A stretch of DNA of 64,000 nucleotides from Cryptomeria japonica (GCF_030272615.1 NC_081410.1:113339933-113403932), one strand, 5' to 3'; positions 22,260 through 33,896 are shown, numbered from the stretch's first letter. Notes: a model not told the origin generated them from the sequence alone. Made by a program: numbers and translations.

Positions 22260-25200
22260 ATGAGGATTATATCCTGGAATGTTAGGGGTTTCAATGCCCC
22301 TAACAAATGACACTTGATTAAGTCACAATTGGACTTAATGAAGTGTGATTTGGTGTTGCTACAAGAAACTAAGCTAAATCTATATTCGGCTGATAGGTTA
22401 TTTTCTTCTTGGAAAGTATATAATTTTTGCCCATCTCCCTCTTCAGGTGCTTCGGGTGGGTTGGCAGTTCTTTGGAGAGATTCTATTGTACATTTCTCAT
22501 TAATTGCTTCCTCATCTAAATGGATGTTTGGGCTAGTTAAGAGAAGGGCATCAAATTTAAAATTTTGGTTATTCAATGTTTATGGTCCTTCTAGGGTTCT
22601 AGAAAAAAGAACACTTTGGAACTTCTTAGTTTCTCTTGCTACTCCTCTGTGGAATGTTTTTTTGATCTTTGGGGGAGAATTTAATGCAATTACTAGTATG
22701 GATGAAAAGGTTGGGGGAATCATCCCTAATAAACATGCTATGGCAGACTTTTGCAACTTCATTCATTCCTTGAATTTGGTTGATTGTAAACCTCTTAATG
22801 GTTCATTTACATGGACTAATATGCAAAGGGACTTTTGTTAGATTTTGGAAAGGTTGGATCATTTTCTGGTTTTGGATAATTGGTTCAATTTGGGATAGGA
22901 TTTTGTGTCCTCAATCCTCCCCTTTTCTGGTTCTGATCATTTCCCTATTCAGTTTAATATTTTCGAGGATAGGGCTCCTAGAAAGTTACCTTTCAAGTTT
23001 GAGTCAATGTGGTTTAGGGATCAATCGTTTTTGTCTTCCTTAAAATATTGGTGGAATTTAGCTCCATTTTTTCTTGGGTCTCGGATGTTTCAACTTGTTC
23101 AGAAATTGGGATTTTTAAAGTTAAGGATAAAGGATTGGAATGTGTTGCATTTTAAGAATATTTTTGGTGAAAAGGTCAGGATTTAGGAGGAAATTGAGCA
23201 ACTTAATGAAAGCATTGTTTCTTCGAGTATGTCTTCTGCAATGTACGATAAGCTCAAATTGTTAAACATGCAGTTGAGTGAGACCTTGGCTAGGGAAGAA
23301 TCTTATTGGAGACAGAAGTCTAGGGATCTTTGGCTTTCTGAAGGTGATCGAATTACCAAATTCTTTCATTCCTCTTCTAAGCTCAAGAGACTTCGCAATC
23401 GAATCTCTTGTATTATTGACTCTAATGGTAATACTCTGATAGAGGAGGATGATATAGTCTCCAAAGCTGTTAGGTTCTTTAAGTCTCTTCTTTCAGTAGA
23501 GCCGGTGGTGGTTGATCACGAGTTTGTAAACTCGATCCCCCCTTTAGTCTCTCAAGAGGACAATAGGATGCTTATGGCCCCATTTTCATTGGCTGAATTG
23601 AAAGAGATGGTCTTTTTTATGAATCTAGAAAAGGTGCTAGGACCGTATGGATTTATGGCCTTATTCTTTCAGAAATTTTGGGACTTTATAGGAAAAGATG
23701 TGCTACAAGCCTTGGAGGAGTCTAGAAGGAATAGGTCGATACTAAGAGAAATTAATACTACTCTTATTGCTATTATTCCAAAAGTAGATAACCCCACCAC
23801 TTTTTCGGAATTTCGTCCAATGGCCTTTTGTATGACCTTATATAAAATCTTTACTAAGGCAATCAGTTAGGTTGTCTAAACTCCTTCCAGGGATAATTTC
23901 CCGGGAGCAAGGTGGGTTTGTGCCTGGATGGGATACTTCTGAAGGTGCCATTGTAGCTAATGAAATCTTGCACTCCATATCTCAACAAAAGGTCCCAACA
24001 ATGATTCTTAAACTAGACATGCTTAAAGCTTATGATCATTTGAATTGGCAGTCCCTAGTGGCGGTCTTGTATCGGTTAGGGTTTTCGCGTAGTTGGGTTA
24101 AGTGGGTCCCAGCAATGATTCTTAAACTAGACATGCTTAAAGCTTATGATCGTGTGAATTGACAGTCCCTGGTGGCAGTCTTGTATCAGTTAGGGTTTTC
24201 ACGTAGTTGGGTTAAGTGGGTCTTTTCATGTATATCCTTTGCCCGCTTTTCAGTTTTTATTAATGGTTCTCCCTCGGGTTTTTTTGCTTCCTCCCGGGGA
24301 ATTAGGCAAGGAGATCCCTTATCTCCTTTTTTGTTTATTCTTTTGGCAGAAGCATTAAGTAGGGCTATATCTAAGGCTATGGCATCAGGTTTATGGTCAG
24401 GCATCAGAGTGAATGGCCTCCATTCTTCACAATCTCATTGCTTATTTGCTGATGATATGGTTTTGTTTGGGGCGGCCTCTATGAGGGAAGCTCAAGTTAT
24501 TAAGAAAATTATTTTTGATTATGCAGCCTTTTCTGGTCAAAAGGTTAATAATCAGAAGTCCAAAGTCTTTTTTGTGAATGTCCCCACTTTAGTTTGGGAC
24601 AATCTTGCCCGCTTTTGGAGTTTTCAAGTTGGGAATTTTCCCTATATGTACTTGGGCATTCCTTTACTTCTGGGATTAGATAAGACCTACTTTTGGGATA
24701 AAGTTGTTCATTCTATTACCTCCAGAATTTCCTCCTGGAATCATAAGTGGCTAACAATGGTTGGTAAGATCCTTCTAATCAAATCAGTTTTGAATGCCAT
24801 TCCTACATATTTGATGTCTATCCTATAGGCTCCCTCCCAAGTCATTAAGAAAATTAAGGTTTCCCTCAGGAACTTCCTTTGGAATGATAATTTAGGAGGG
24901 AAACACAAGATTCCTGTTCTTGCTTGGGATAAAATTTGTCATCCCAAGGAGCTGGCGGGTGCGGGTATCCATGACCTAGTTATTTAGAATAAATCATTGG
25001 GGAAAAAATTGATTTGGAAGTTATATGCAGCCCCCTGTAGTAAATGGGCCTTGATCATGCTCGCCAATTATTTAAGGAAAGCATCCAGAGAAAGGATTTT
25101 TACTGCAACATCCCTTTCGAAGGGTTCTGCGTTTTGGAATTTTTTGATTTCTTGTAGGGAGGTGGTCCTACCACATTTATCTTGGGTTGTCCATAATGGG

Positions 25201-26613
25201 AGAAAGGCCTATTTTTGGGATGAAGTTTGGAATGGGCATCCGGCTCTCTTAGCTATTCGTGATTGGTCCCCTTTGCCGGATATCCTATCAAATCTTTGGG
25301 GATCTTTTGTTGTAGATTATTTTAACATTGTCACCTTAGGTCCATATTTAGTGGCTAAATGGAAGGATATCCCTCCCCTGTCTATCAATAATGATATTAT
25401 TTTAGCTTTTGTAGAAGAACTTCATAGGATACCTTTAGTTTTCCATAACAAGGAGGACTCTTTGGTTTGGGTTAAAGGTGCTTCAGGCTCCTATTTGGTA
25501 AAAGAGGGGTACAATTCTTTGGTTCAGGCCCCTATGCCTTTTTGTTGGCCTACTAAGCTTTTCTGGCATCTTTCTTGTCTTCCAAAAGTAGGGGATTTTG
25601 CTTAGTTGGCAGTCCAAGATAAAATCCTTACTGGAATGCAATTGGATAGGCTTGAGATTACAACAGTTTTCCCTTGTGTTTTCTGTGGTTATTGTATGGA
25701 GTCAGTGGATCACCTTTTGCTGCTATGTCCTTTTGCCTCTGAATGTTGGTATTGGCTGTTTGGTATGTTAGGATGGTCTCCTACTCTCTGTCCAAATCTA
25801 CTTTCACAATTTATGTCCTGGCCCTTGTTGTTTCCCTCTTTGTTCTACTCATCTCTTTGGATTGTTGCTCTATCTCTGGTGATTTGGAATCTTTGGCTTG
25901 AAAGGAATTCAAGAATCTTTAAACATAAGTCTATATCTTTAGCAGACATAATTGGTAAAATTCAAACCTCTATTAGTGAAGTGGTGCTTTCTTTCATTCA
26001 TAAAAATTTAGATCATCTAAGGTCCTTTTCTCATTGGGATAATTGGGTTACTTGGCGATGGTCTTCACTTCATTTGATGCCTTCTCATGGGGTTGTATCA
26101 GATGGATTTTCTTTGCTTCTTAAGCGCAAGATGGCTAAATAGAGCCCTCCTCCTTTCCCTTCATTCAAACTTCAGTTTGATGGGGCCTCTAAGGGCAATT
26201 CGGGGAGGTTTGGGATTGGGGTAATTATTTTTAATCACTCTTCAAAAATCATCAAAGTAGTTGGTAAATATATTGGTTTTGGCACTAATAACTTGGCTGA
26301 GTTTCAGGATTTATCCTTTGGACTTGATCTTTCTCTTTCTCTAAACATTAAGGATATTGTTATTGAGGGTGATTCAATGCTGGTCTTTCACGTGGTTGCT
26401 AGCAAAAAGTGTCTCTCTTGGCACTTGCAGTATCTTTTGGAGCACATTCTCCTCCAACTTAATGGTTTTTCCACCTTCTCTATTTCTCACTGTTTTAGAG
26501 AGATTAATGTTTTCGTGGATTTTCTTGCAAATAAGGTTGTTGCTGAAGGGGCTGATTATATAGAACTTGCCCCTTTGGACTTTCCTATCTCCTTTATGGA
26601 ACTTCTCTCTTAA
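22260..26613 (+). pseudogene. LINE ORF2 (endonuclease, RT, RNase H), broken
   Basis: It starts at ATG 22260 (MRIISWNVRGFN). The APE-type endonuclease motifs are LLQETKL, FNVYGPS, GGEFNAI (usually GGDFN, so the catalytic Asp is Glu) and SDHFPI. The RT shows LKLDMLKAYD (motif A), SSRGIRQGDPLSPFLF (motif B) and CLFADDMVLFG (motif C, ADD intact). A zf-RVT region follows (CVFCGYCMESVDHLLLLC, about 25675), then an RNase H with LQFDGASKGN, NLAEF, IEGDSM and VDFLANKV, so its acidic residues are kept. Stops lie at 22308, 22839, about 22897, 23184, 24160, 24826, about 24985, 25603 and 26140. A frame change near 23868 moves the rest to another frame. At FA*LAVQ the sister LINE keeps Trp (FAWLAV), so that TAG arose from TGG. 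The RT carries a 38-codon duplication described separately. Confidence 0.9.
23992..24219 (+). repeat. 114-bp tandem duplication inside RT motif A
   Basis: 23992-24105 and 24106-24219 are adjacent copies, each starting GTCCCA(A/G)CAATGATTC and ending AGTTGGGTTAAGTGG. Each encodes 38 residues including LKLDMLKAYD, so motif A with its catalytic Asp is present twice and the frame is kept. The copies differ at about eight to nine positions, and one change makes TGG a TGA stop in the second copy (VN*QS). The sister LINE on the minus strand has this segment once. Confidence 0.95.
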
Positions 26614-27566
26614 CAGTCCTTCCATTCAGAAACTTCCTTCATTCCCTTTTCTTGGTGTGGTTGTTCTTTCCTAAGTGCCTATAATGAGGGTGTTGGCCTT
26701 TGAGGCAAGATCATTGCTATTGACATTTATTGGGAGAATCTCCTCATTAATGAAAAAGTTTATGATTTGAGGGAATTTTTCATCTTCTGTTATGAGGTCT
26801 CTTGCTAGATATTTTCTTTTATGATGACAAGATAATCATATAACGATTATCTTCTTCTCTGTTATACTCTGGATAGGTCTGCAAGTATGGCATTCATTCT
26901 TTTTTGTTCTTTTTTCTATTTACACAATGCTCTATATTATTTTGAAATTGTTTGGCAAAATTGGTGGTTGGTGGCTTTTTCCGAGGAATTGGAAAGTGTA
27001 GTTTAATTGGTGGTGTAGATGGCTCCTTATCATGTTGTTACTAATATGGCTTTTGCTTTGGACTATTTTATGGATTGGCCTCACCCTGTTTCCTGAGGGT
27101 TTTCTCCATCCTTCTCTACTTCTCATATGGATAGGCATATGTATGCTAACCATTTTTATGTTGATAGGATTGCTTTTTCTTGGTTCCCTTTTGGCTATGT
27201 GTTTTGTTCTCTGGAGGGCCTTGGAGTCATGTGGTGCATAGGCAGATTGGCTTTTTGGGGTGCTGGCACTGATTTTGTTTAAGATATGGTGGCTTCATTT
27301 TGGGATGTTCTTCTTCACTGGGTCCTACAAGCTTTTCAAAGCTTCCTTTATATCTAATGCGATTGATGTTGTAATTTGGGGTTGTATTTGGGTCGCCTAT
27401 GGGCTATTGTAATGGGTAGATAGGCTTTTGTTTTCTTGAGCAATACTGAAGGGTTTTCTTATTGGTTCTTTCCCTTCAATGCTCATTGAATCAGACACCA
27501 TGTAAAAAATATAAAGATTTAATATAATTTCAATGGGTCATCCACTTTTATCAAAAAAAAACAAAA
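26614..27566 (+). other. LINE 3' untranslated region
   Basis: T- and G-rich sequence without a conserved frame follows the RNase H stop. It ends with GGTCATCCACTTTTATC followed by A-runs (27551-27566), a usual plant LINE 3' end. Open frames here are chance. Confidence 0.7.
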
Positions 27567-27780
27567 ACTGTTAACCAAAATTAAAAATCTAATTTACTGT
27601 AATACTATTGGATGAAGCAATGATGATGCTAAATATTCAATTATACTCATTATAATCAACTAAAAAAAGAATTTAACTTTTATCCAGTAATGTATCATTT
27701 AAACAATAAAAAAATTAAATGAATACCATTGAGAAATAAATTCACTTTGTGAAATGATTGATTTAAGTTGGATTTGATCT
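27567..27780. other. Short AT-rich spacer
   Basis: AT-rich DNA between the LINE tail and the first R-family repeat. Nothing is recognised. Confidence 0.4.
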
Positions 27781-28881
27781 CATGGGGATGTCATGGATGA
27801 GAGAGAAAGTGGATGAATCGATTCAGAAAAATGCAACAAAAAGAACTTATACTCATTTGAATTAACAAAGATGGGATTACAGTACTATCTTTTCTCAGTT
27901 TCCCTGAGTCGACTCACAAGCTTCCTCACCTATTCATGGCTTCCCAACGGGACATGTATGGATTGTATTGATGGAATGGGCTAAACCTAAGGCAGTATTT
28001 ATAGTTTCATGATGACTTGTAACTCATCGAAAGATGGAGGCATATCAATATGTTAGATGTTATGATGTCACAATCTGTGTGGATGGACTTTCTTTTCGCT
28101 TTTATTTGGTGGTCTGAGAATCATGGCCACCATATTTTCTTTGTCCATATTATTTCTTTACTTGAATTTGAAAGTAAAATATCACACATAACTTATAAAT
28201 ATAAATCATTGACAATACTTTTATATTGTAACTCATTTACAAAATAAATTAATTTTTTTTATGTTAAAAATTAATTAAAGCATAATATTCCCAAATATTA
28301 GCATAATTACAATCACTCCGCTACTTAGGAGTGGAAAGTGAAGTGTCTATTTTATTTTTTAATATTTTCTCCAAATATATAAAATATAGAATAAGTCTAA
28401 AGATTCGAAGGAACATATTACTGAAGAAAGCATATTTAAGAATCATTGGAGGCTCCACAGATCCACGAGTTTAAGCACTGAATTTCCAACTATACTAATT
28501 AAAAAAACACCCAACTAATTGAGTCAAGTATAAAAGAAATCAAGAAGATAAAGAAAGTTGAAGAAGGATCTCCAATTTGGCAGATAAAAACAAAGTGCAT
28601 GTGCCTGCCTTCTTAAGTTGGAGGAGGCCACCAAACATATAGAGAAAATGAAACTCCACCCACTCAAATAGATTCTGACATGATAACTTATAACAGGCCT
28701 GCATCTTCTATTTGTCTCAGCTTAATGAAATGATAAATGCTCACAAAGTTTATAAATTTATTTGTGAGTATCATAGACAACTACTGTGGAAAATGATAGA
28801 AAGATTTATTATTTAAGACTGTTGACTTTAACAATTCAGGAATCTATCTTATTATTCGTTTGTTTAAATATATTGAAATCG

Positions 28882-28883
<2 letters not shown>
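27781..28883. repeat. R-family repeat copy A, proximal part
   Basis: 27785-28010 is a direct homologue of 52860-53075: both contain GAGAAAGTGGATGAATCGAT, TTCATGGCTTCCCAA and TATTTATA. 28180-28883 is a direct homologue of 33900-34632, with shared blocks such as GGAGGCTCCACAGATCCACG and GTGCATGTGCCTGCCTTC. Part of 28019-28140 (TTTGGTGGTCTGAGAATCAT) is an inverted relative of 28600-28720, so the copy contains an imperfect inverted repeat. On the minus strand the 27785-28010 block has a TATAAATAC box followed by GGGAAGCCATGAA, which would suit a captured promoter and first exon. That reading is unproved. Confidence 0.75.

Positions 28884-28913
<30 letters not shown>
28884..28913. repeat. (TA)n microsatellite
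   Basis: About 15 uninterrupted TA units inside R copy A. The equivalent point in copy B (about 34630) has only a few, so the run expanded after the copies separated. Confidence 0.95.
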
Positions 28914-28918
<5 letters not shown>

Positions 28919-28945
28919 CAATAAAAGTGGATTATTCTACTAAAC

Positions 28946-31900
28946 TTTTTTATTAATATTTTTTATTTTTTATTTTTTACACAGGATTTAAAAAGCATAA
29001 AATAAAATAAACCTATATTTACATAGACCCCATATGTAAAACCATCGATTTTCAAATGTAGACTCCGCAGCTGCTATCAATGGAAGAAGACATAATTTTC
29101 CAAAATCCTATGCCAAATCCCGTGAGCTAAAAACCTTCCTGCCAAAAAATAAAGTATCAAAAAACCTTTGGAAAAACACTATTGTATCAAATACCATGAG
29201 CTCGAACTCTCCTCTAGACAATGAACATGGATACTTGAAATGAAAGGGGAAAGCGGGAATAATTATCATCATAAAATTTTACATCAACATTACTCAAGAA
29301 AATCACATAACTATTGCTGCAAACCTTCCCATACCCTAAAAGGAATTTCCTCAAAACCCACCTCTGGCTGATTGGCATTGCTATCAATGGCTAAATTTGC
29401 CAAATAATCTGCAAGCTTATTAACTTCATTGTAACAATGGGATGACAAGAAAGATTCAAACAATTCTATTTTTTGTAAAATGAGATCAAGTATATACTGC
29501 AAATTCCAACAATTCAATTTCTTTTTCATAACACATTGAATAATCACCATAGAATCACCTTCAATTATTAAGTCCTTAATTCCCAAAGAGATTGCCATAT
29601 CCAATCCAAAAGAAAAAACATGAAATTCTGCATAATTGTTAGTTTTAAAACCAATAGCATGACACTTAGCTCGAATAAAATTTGCATTGTGATCATAAAT
29701 TACCATGCCTATTCTAGCCAGCCCAGGGTTACCACGAGAGGCCCCATCAAAATTCAGTTGAAAGTGCCCCTATAGAGGAGGTTTTCATCTAGCAGAGCAT
29801 CTCTTACCTATTGCATCATTCTTTTTTAAAATTGAACCATGATAGGGTAAAACTGACAACATCTTCCAAACTCTAGTAACTTTATTATCCCAGTGCGAAA
29901 AAGAAGTAAGATTTTCCAAATTCTTATAAATAAATGACAAAGCGACCTTAGAGATTGAAAACTCAATTTTTAATAGAACCTCAAACATAGGAGAACTTGT
30001 TTTTTTAAATATTCTTTTGTTTCGCTCTAGCCAAACATTCCAAATCACAATAGATGGAGATATGATACAAAGACACACATAAAAAGATGAAGCAAACATA
30101 AATGACCAAGATCTAAAATGGGAAATGAGATTCTTACCAATAACAAAGGATATATTTAACTTCTCAAACAACCACTGTCAACATTTATAAGCATAATCAC
30201 AATGTAGGAACAGGTGTGAAGAAGATTCCAAATTTTTGTTGCAAAGGATATGAGAAAACAACATTAATACCAAGCCTATCCAGTCTCATACCTATAAGGA
30301 ATCTATCCTAAACTGCCAACCAAGCAAAGACTCGAGCTTTAGGAAGACAAGCCGAATTCCAAAACAACTTATAAGGCCAGGATGATAAATCTTTAGCAAC
30401 CATAAGAGAGTTGTAACCATCTTTAATAGTGTACTTACCAGAAATATTCTTTGTCCAAATAAGTTCATCCTCAGAATCATAAAGAAATACAATTCTATCC
30501 CCCAAAATCTTCTCAAAATCTAATTTCATACTTTGATCAACATCTAAGAAATCAATCGACTTCCATCTAGCTAGCTTAAGGGATCTACTACTCACAATTT
30601 CAAAATAATCTGCTACAAAAACACCCCAAAGGGAGGAAAGAATAGTGATCTGGGGAGACCAATCCCTAATATTCACCAGAGGTGTGTGTTCATTCCATAC
30701 TTCATCCCAGAATTTGACCTTTCTACTATTATGAACAATCCATGAGAGATGAGGCAAAATAACTGATCTACATTTACAAAGGAAATTCCAAATAGCAGAA
30801 CCCGAAGGCAAATTTGAGACTTTAAAAATGTACTATCTCGGTCCATTATTTAAATATTTGGCAAACATAATCTATGCCCATAAGGAGCTAGGTTGATCAT
30901 ATAATTGCCAAACTAACTTAGCACCTAAGACTAAATTCTAATTCTCCAGACTCTGAATTTTTGTTCCCCCAAGTTCCCTAGGTAAACATACCTTATCCTA
31001 TGTAACTAATGGGAGTTTCTTCTTGCCATCTTTATTATTGTTCCAAAGAAAATCTCTAAAAGTATCCTGTAAACTAACAATAGCTTCTTTTGAAGACTTC
31101 AAAAAAGACATGAGATATATCGAAACAACATTCAAAACAGACTTGATGAAAACAATTTTACTTGCCAAAGTTAACCATCTATGATTCCATGAGAGAATTC
31201 TTTTAGAAATGACCGAAATAATCTTATCCCAAAAACCAATCTTATCCTGTTTAACAAAGAAAGGAATCTCAAGGTAAGTACATGGAAGGTTCCCAGTCTC
31301 AAATCCCCAAAGGGATTCCAACCTATTCTGAACGATTTGTGATTTATTAAGGAAGAAAATCTTTGATTTATCACCATTCACTTTCTGACCAGAAAATGAT
31401 GCATAATTATGTATTATTCTTTTAATCACTTTTGACTCAACTAATGAAGCATGTCCAAATAACAGAGTATCATCTACAAAGAGACAATGAAAAATACTTT
31501 GGGGAATATTCTGAATCCTTATACCATTCCAAAGCCCCCCCACTTTAGCAGCCCTAATATCCCAACCAAAGGTTTTAGCTAGGAGAATAAAAAATAAGGG
31601 AGAAAGGGGATCTCCCCATCTCAAACCCCTAGAGGAAATGAAAAAACCACAAGGAAAACCATTAATTAAAATCGAGAATCTTGCAGAAGAAATACATGCA
31701 CAAATCCATTTGACCCAGGCCTTGGAAAAACCTAACTTCTCAAGAATAGCACATAAAACCCCCACTCTACTCTATCATAAGCCTTCATCATGTCTAGTTT
31801 AAGTATCATGGTTGGGGATCTTTGGGTGGAAATAGAATGCAGTGCCTCATGTGCTACAACTGCACCCTTTGTCGTCTCCCTTCCAAGAACAAAACAACCT

Positions 31901-32128
31901 TGCTCCAAAGAAATGATCCTAGGTAAAAATTTTGCCAGCCTAAGGGAAATTGCCTTCGTAAATATCTTATACAAAGTGTTACATAAAGCAATGGGGTAGA
32001 AGTCAGCAAAAGTCTTAGTATCCTTTTAAGAAATAATTGTAATCATTGTAGTATTAAGTTCTTTTAAAACAAACCTATTTCTCCTAGATTCCTCGAGAGC
32101 CAATAAACATCATTTCCCACAAAATCTT
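28946..32128 (-). mobile_element. 5'-truncated LINE inserted in R copy A
   Basis: A minus-strand LINE of the same family as the 19661-27566 element, lacking ORF1, endonuclease and the start of RT. Its 3' end is marked on the plus strand by T-rich sequence at 28946-28979, the complement of an A-rich tail. Its 5' truncation is near 32128, where R-family sequence resumes. Comparison with the uninterrupted R copy B places the insertion between sequences equivalent to 34632 and 34661. A short target duplication could not be fixed because both borders are AT-rich. Confidence 0.85.
29311..32104 (-). pseudogene. LINE ORF2 fragment (RT to RNase H)
   Basis: Reading leftward, the sequence starts in the RT fingers (ALEESRRNRF, near 32090). 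It continues with LYKIFTKAISLRL, LKLDMMKAYDRVEW (motif A, single copy), SSRGLRWGDPLSPLFF (the Gln of RQGDP is Trp) and CLFVDDTLLFG (motif C, FVDD in place of YADD). The thumb and connection give HLSWIVHNSRKVKFWDEVW, and RNase H shows LNFDGASRGNPG, NNYAEF, IEGDSM and LADYLANLA. A frame change lies near 31760, and stops occur near 30990, 30300 and 29770. It would have copied LINE RNA at a nicked target when intact. Here it is a dead 5'-truncated copy. Confidence 0.85.
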
Positions 32129-32549
32129 AATTAATGATATCAGATTTTCACAATTCAAATTGATAATTGAAAATGTTTCTAAATTTGATTGTGTCAAAGA
32201 TTTTTTTGCATCAACGTTTCCGATTACATTCTGTGATCCAAAACGTTGATGCAATTTTTTTTTGAGACAATCAAATCTAGAAATATTTTAACATACAAAT
32301 TATCATAAAAATAAAAGTAGATGTTTGTTTGATATCTTATTAATTGTTAGATATGAAAATATAAAATATTATTTTTATTTGAAATTTTTTTTATCAATTT
32401 TAATTTTTTTTTTCAATATTATATATATTTGAATACTTACACTCTTAAGATAATTGGACAGTTTCACATTGATCAAATACCTATAAACTTCAACTTATTT
32501 AATATAACCGTTTTATCATTTATCTCTATTAATACCAACAATATGATGC
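32129..32549. repeat. R-family repeat copy A, distal part
   Basis: Direct homologue of 34661-35001 in copy B, from ATTAATGATATCA to AATACCAACAATATGATGCT. The main difference is a ~95-bp hairpin at 32183-32277 that copy B lacks. The match ends abruptly at 32549, where GC-richer DNA begins. Confidence 0.85.
32183..32277. repeat. ~95-bp near-perfect palindrome
   Basis: Arms of about 46 bp (32183-32228 and 32232-32277) surround a very short loop. The core TTGCATCAACGTTT (32206-32219) is perfectly repeated inverted at 32241-32254, and the outer parts (TTTGATTGTGTCAAA and TTTGAGACAATCAAA) also pair. In the otherwise similar R copy B, left-arm sequence runs straight into the downstream flank, so this is either a hairpin-type insertion in copy A or a palindrome deleted from copy B. 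Confidence 0.9.
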
Positions 32550-33268
32550 TAACAGGGCAGGAGAATGGGTTTGAGTGGGAGAGGCAGGAACGTCGGGGCG
32601 GGGGTTTCCTCAGACGAGGAGGAAGTTGATTCAGACGATGAAGACGATGACCATTCTCTGGTAGCAGTTTGTTGCGAGATGGGTTGTGCTGTGTGGGGTG
32701 TGAGCCTCTTGACTTCTCTATGGCCAAGGGCGTTGGGCTTCGTTGTTGGATGAGGATGTGTTGATCCTTTCACTGTATTGGCAGAGGTGGGGGGTTAGCA
32801 CCCCCCTCCCTCTATCTCTATTCCTTCTAACGACAGTGGTTGAGGGCGTTGGTGGAGAAGATGCTTCTACGCAGAGAGAAAGCTCCTCTGCTTTGGCTTT
32901 CGAGTGCGGGCTCAGAACCCTTCGGTTATTCTTCGCCCTTAAGGGTTTCCTGTTGGTTCCACTCTTTGGACAACAGGGCTTGTGGAAGGATTTGGGTTTG
33001 GGTCTTGGTGACCTCTGGTTTGGCTGCTTCTGGGGCTTTGGTTCCTCGAGATGCTGTTTTTTCGAAGGCTCCTTCAAAGCTTTGGAAAGTCTTTTTTAGT
33101 AGTTGGGTAGGTGCTTCTCCTTTTATTCTTTCATTGCTGAGCTTTCTTCCTGTTGAGGTGGAGGACCTGCTTTTGAGGAGCCTTTTGAGAGGGTTTATTG
33201 AGTGTCTGTTTTTCACCCTTCCTTATCTGTTAGAGGTGACCCAGTTTCCTATGGAGGTGGAGATGTAA
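32550..33268. other. GC-rich block, origin unknown
   Basis: Composition changes sharply from AT-rich R sequence to a block with many G and C. The plus strand has MGLSGRGRN then SSDEEEVDSDDEDDDHS (32565-32660). The minus strand has longer frames with a Lys/Pro/Gln-rich composition (EEPKPQKQPNQRSPRPKPKS, 32718-33077). No family is recognised in either. It may be a captured gene fragment or a fragment of another retroelement. The block starts exactly where R copies A and B stop matching. Confidence 0.4.
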
Positions 33269-33896
33269 TGATTCATTCTAACAATAGATCACCCATAAAG
33301 CAATATTTACATTATCCGATTCAAAAGTAAAAAGCTTTCGATTGGAATTAATTCTCTCTTCCCTCGGATCTATACCATGGTAGACTTGCATTGGTTATAT
33401 ACATATTTCAATCAAGATAACATAAAAAACATGCTACAAAAATGTCGAACCGGGCATAATTGAAGCAGAGAACATTGTATGCAGATTACACATATCTGCA
33501 TAGATCATGGATTTGATGACAGATGTACATTGTTTATTTTGCCCGGACTAGCATGAACGATAGTTTTACATTAAATGGTGGTGGCTTCTTATTGCTACAG
33601 GAAAAGCTGAAAAATGTAAATTCTGTTTCATGATATATTCATTTGACTATGTAATCTGTTTTATGATGTACTCATTAAACTATTCAGATAATTGATATGG
33701 TGATACCTTAACAAAAAACATTCAGAGAACTGATCTAAGGATCATGTGAAATATTTTTAAGAGATTTACTTAAAAAAACACAGATCAGAATACCCACACC
33801 TAACATAGAATGCGGGTGAAACTCAGTATTGAAGCTTCCTTTCACAGTCCGCCTATTCTCTCTATATCATTCAATCTTCTTCAAACTACCATTGAG
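33269..33896. other. Gap with no recognised gene
   Basis: AT-rich DNA with no domain or terminal repeat. The part from 33780 resembles, weakly, the sequence near 52620-52760 (ACAGATCAGAATACCCACACC-like), so R-family homology may extend here. Confidence 0.4.

Larger units (their letters stand above)
19661..27566 (+). mobile_element. Long LINE non-LTR retrotransposon (plant L1-like, with RNase H)
   Basis: The element shows all LINE parts in order: a 5' leader, ORF1 with a DUF4283-like domain, and ORF2 with endonuclease, reverse transcriptase, zinc knuckle and RNase H. A 3' untranslated region of about 950 bp ends in CTTTTATC followed by an A-rich tail at 27551-27566. The 5' end is estimated from where composition changes, and a target-site duplication was not found. 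The copy is nearly full length but dead, with over ten stops and two frame changes. A second copy of the same family lies at 28946-32128 in the opposite orientation. Confidence 0.9.

Noticed and set aside
26932-27241. Hydrophobic plus-strand frame and opposing minus frame after the LINE RNase H
   Set aside because: T-rich LINE 3' untranslated sequence gives Leu/Phe-rich chance frames.
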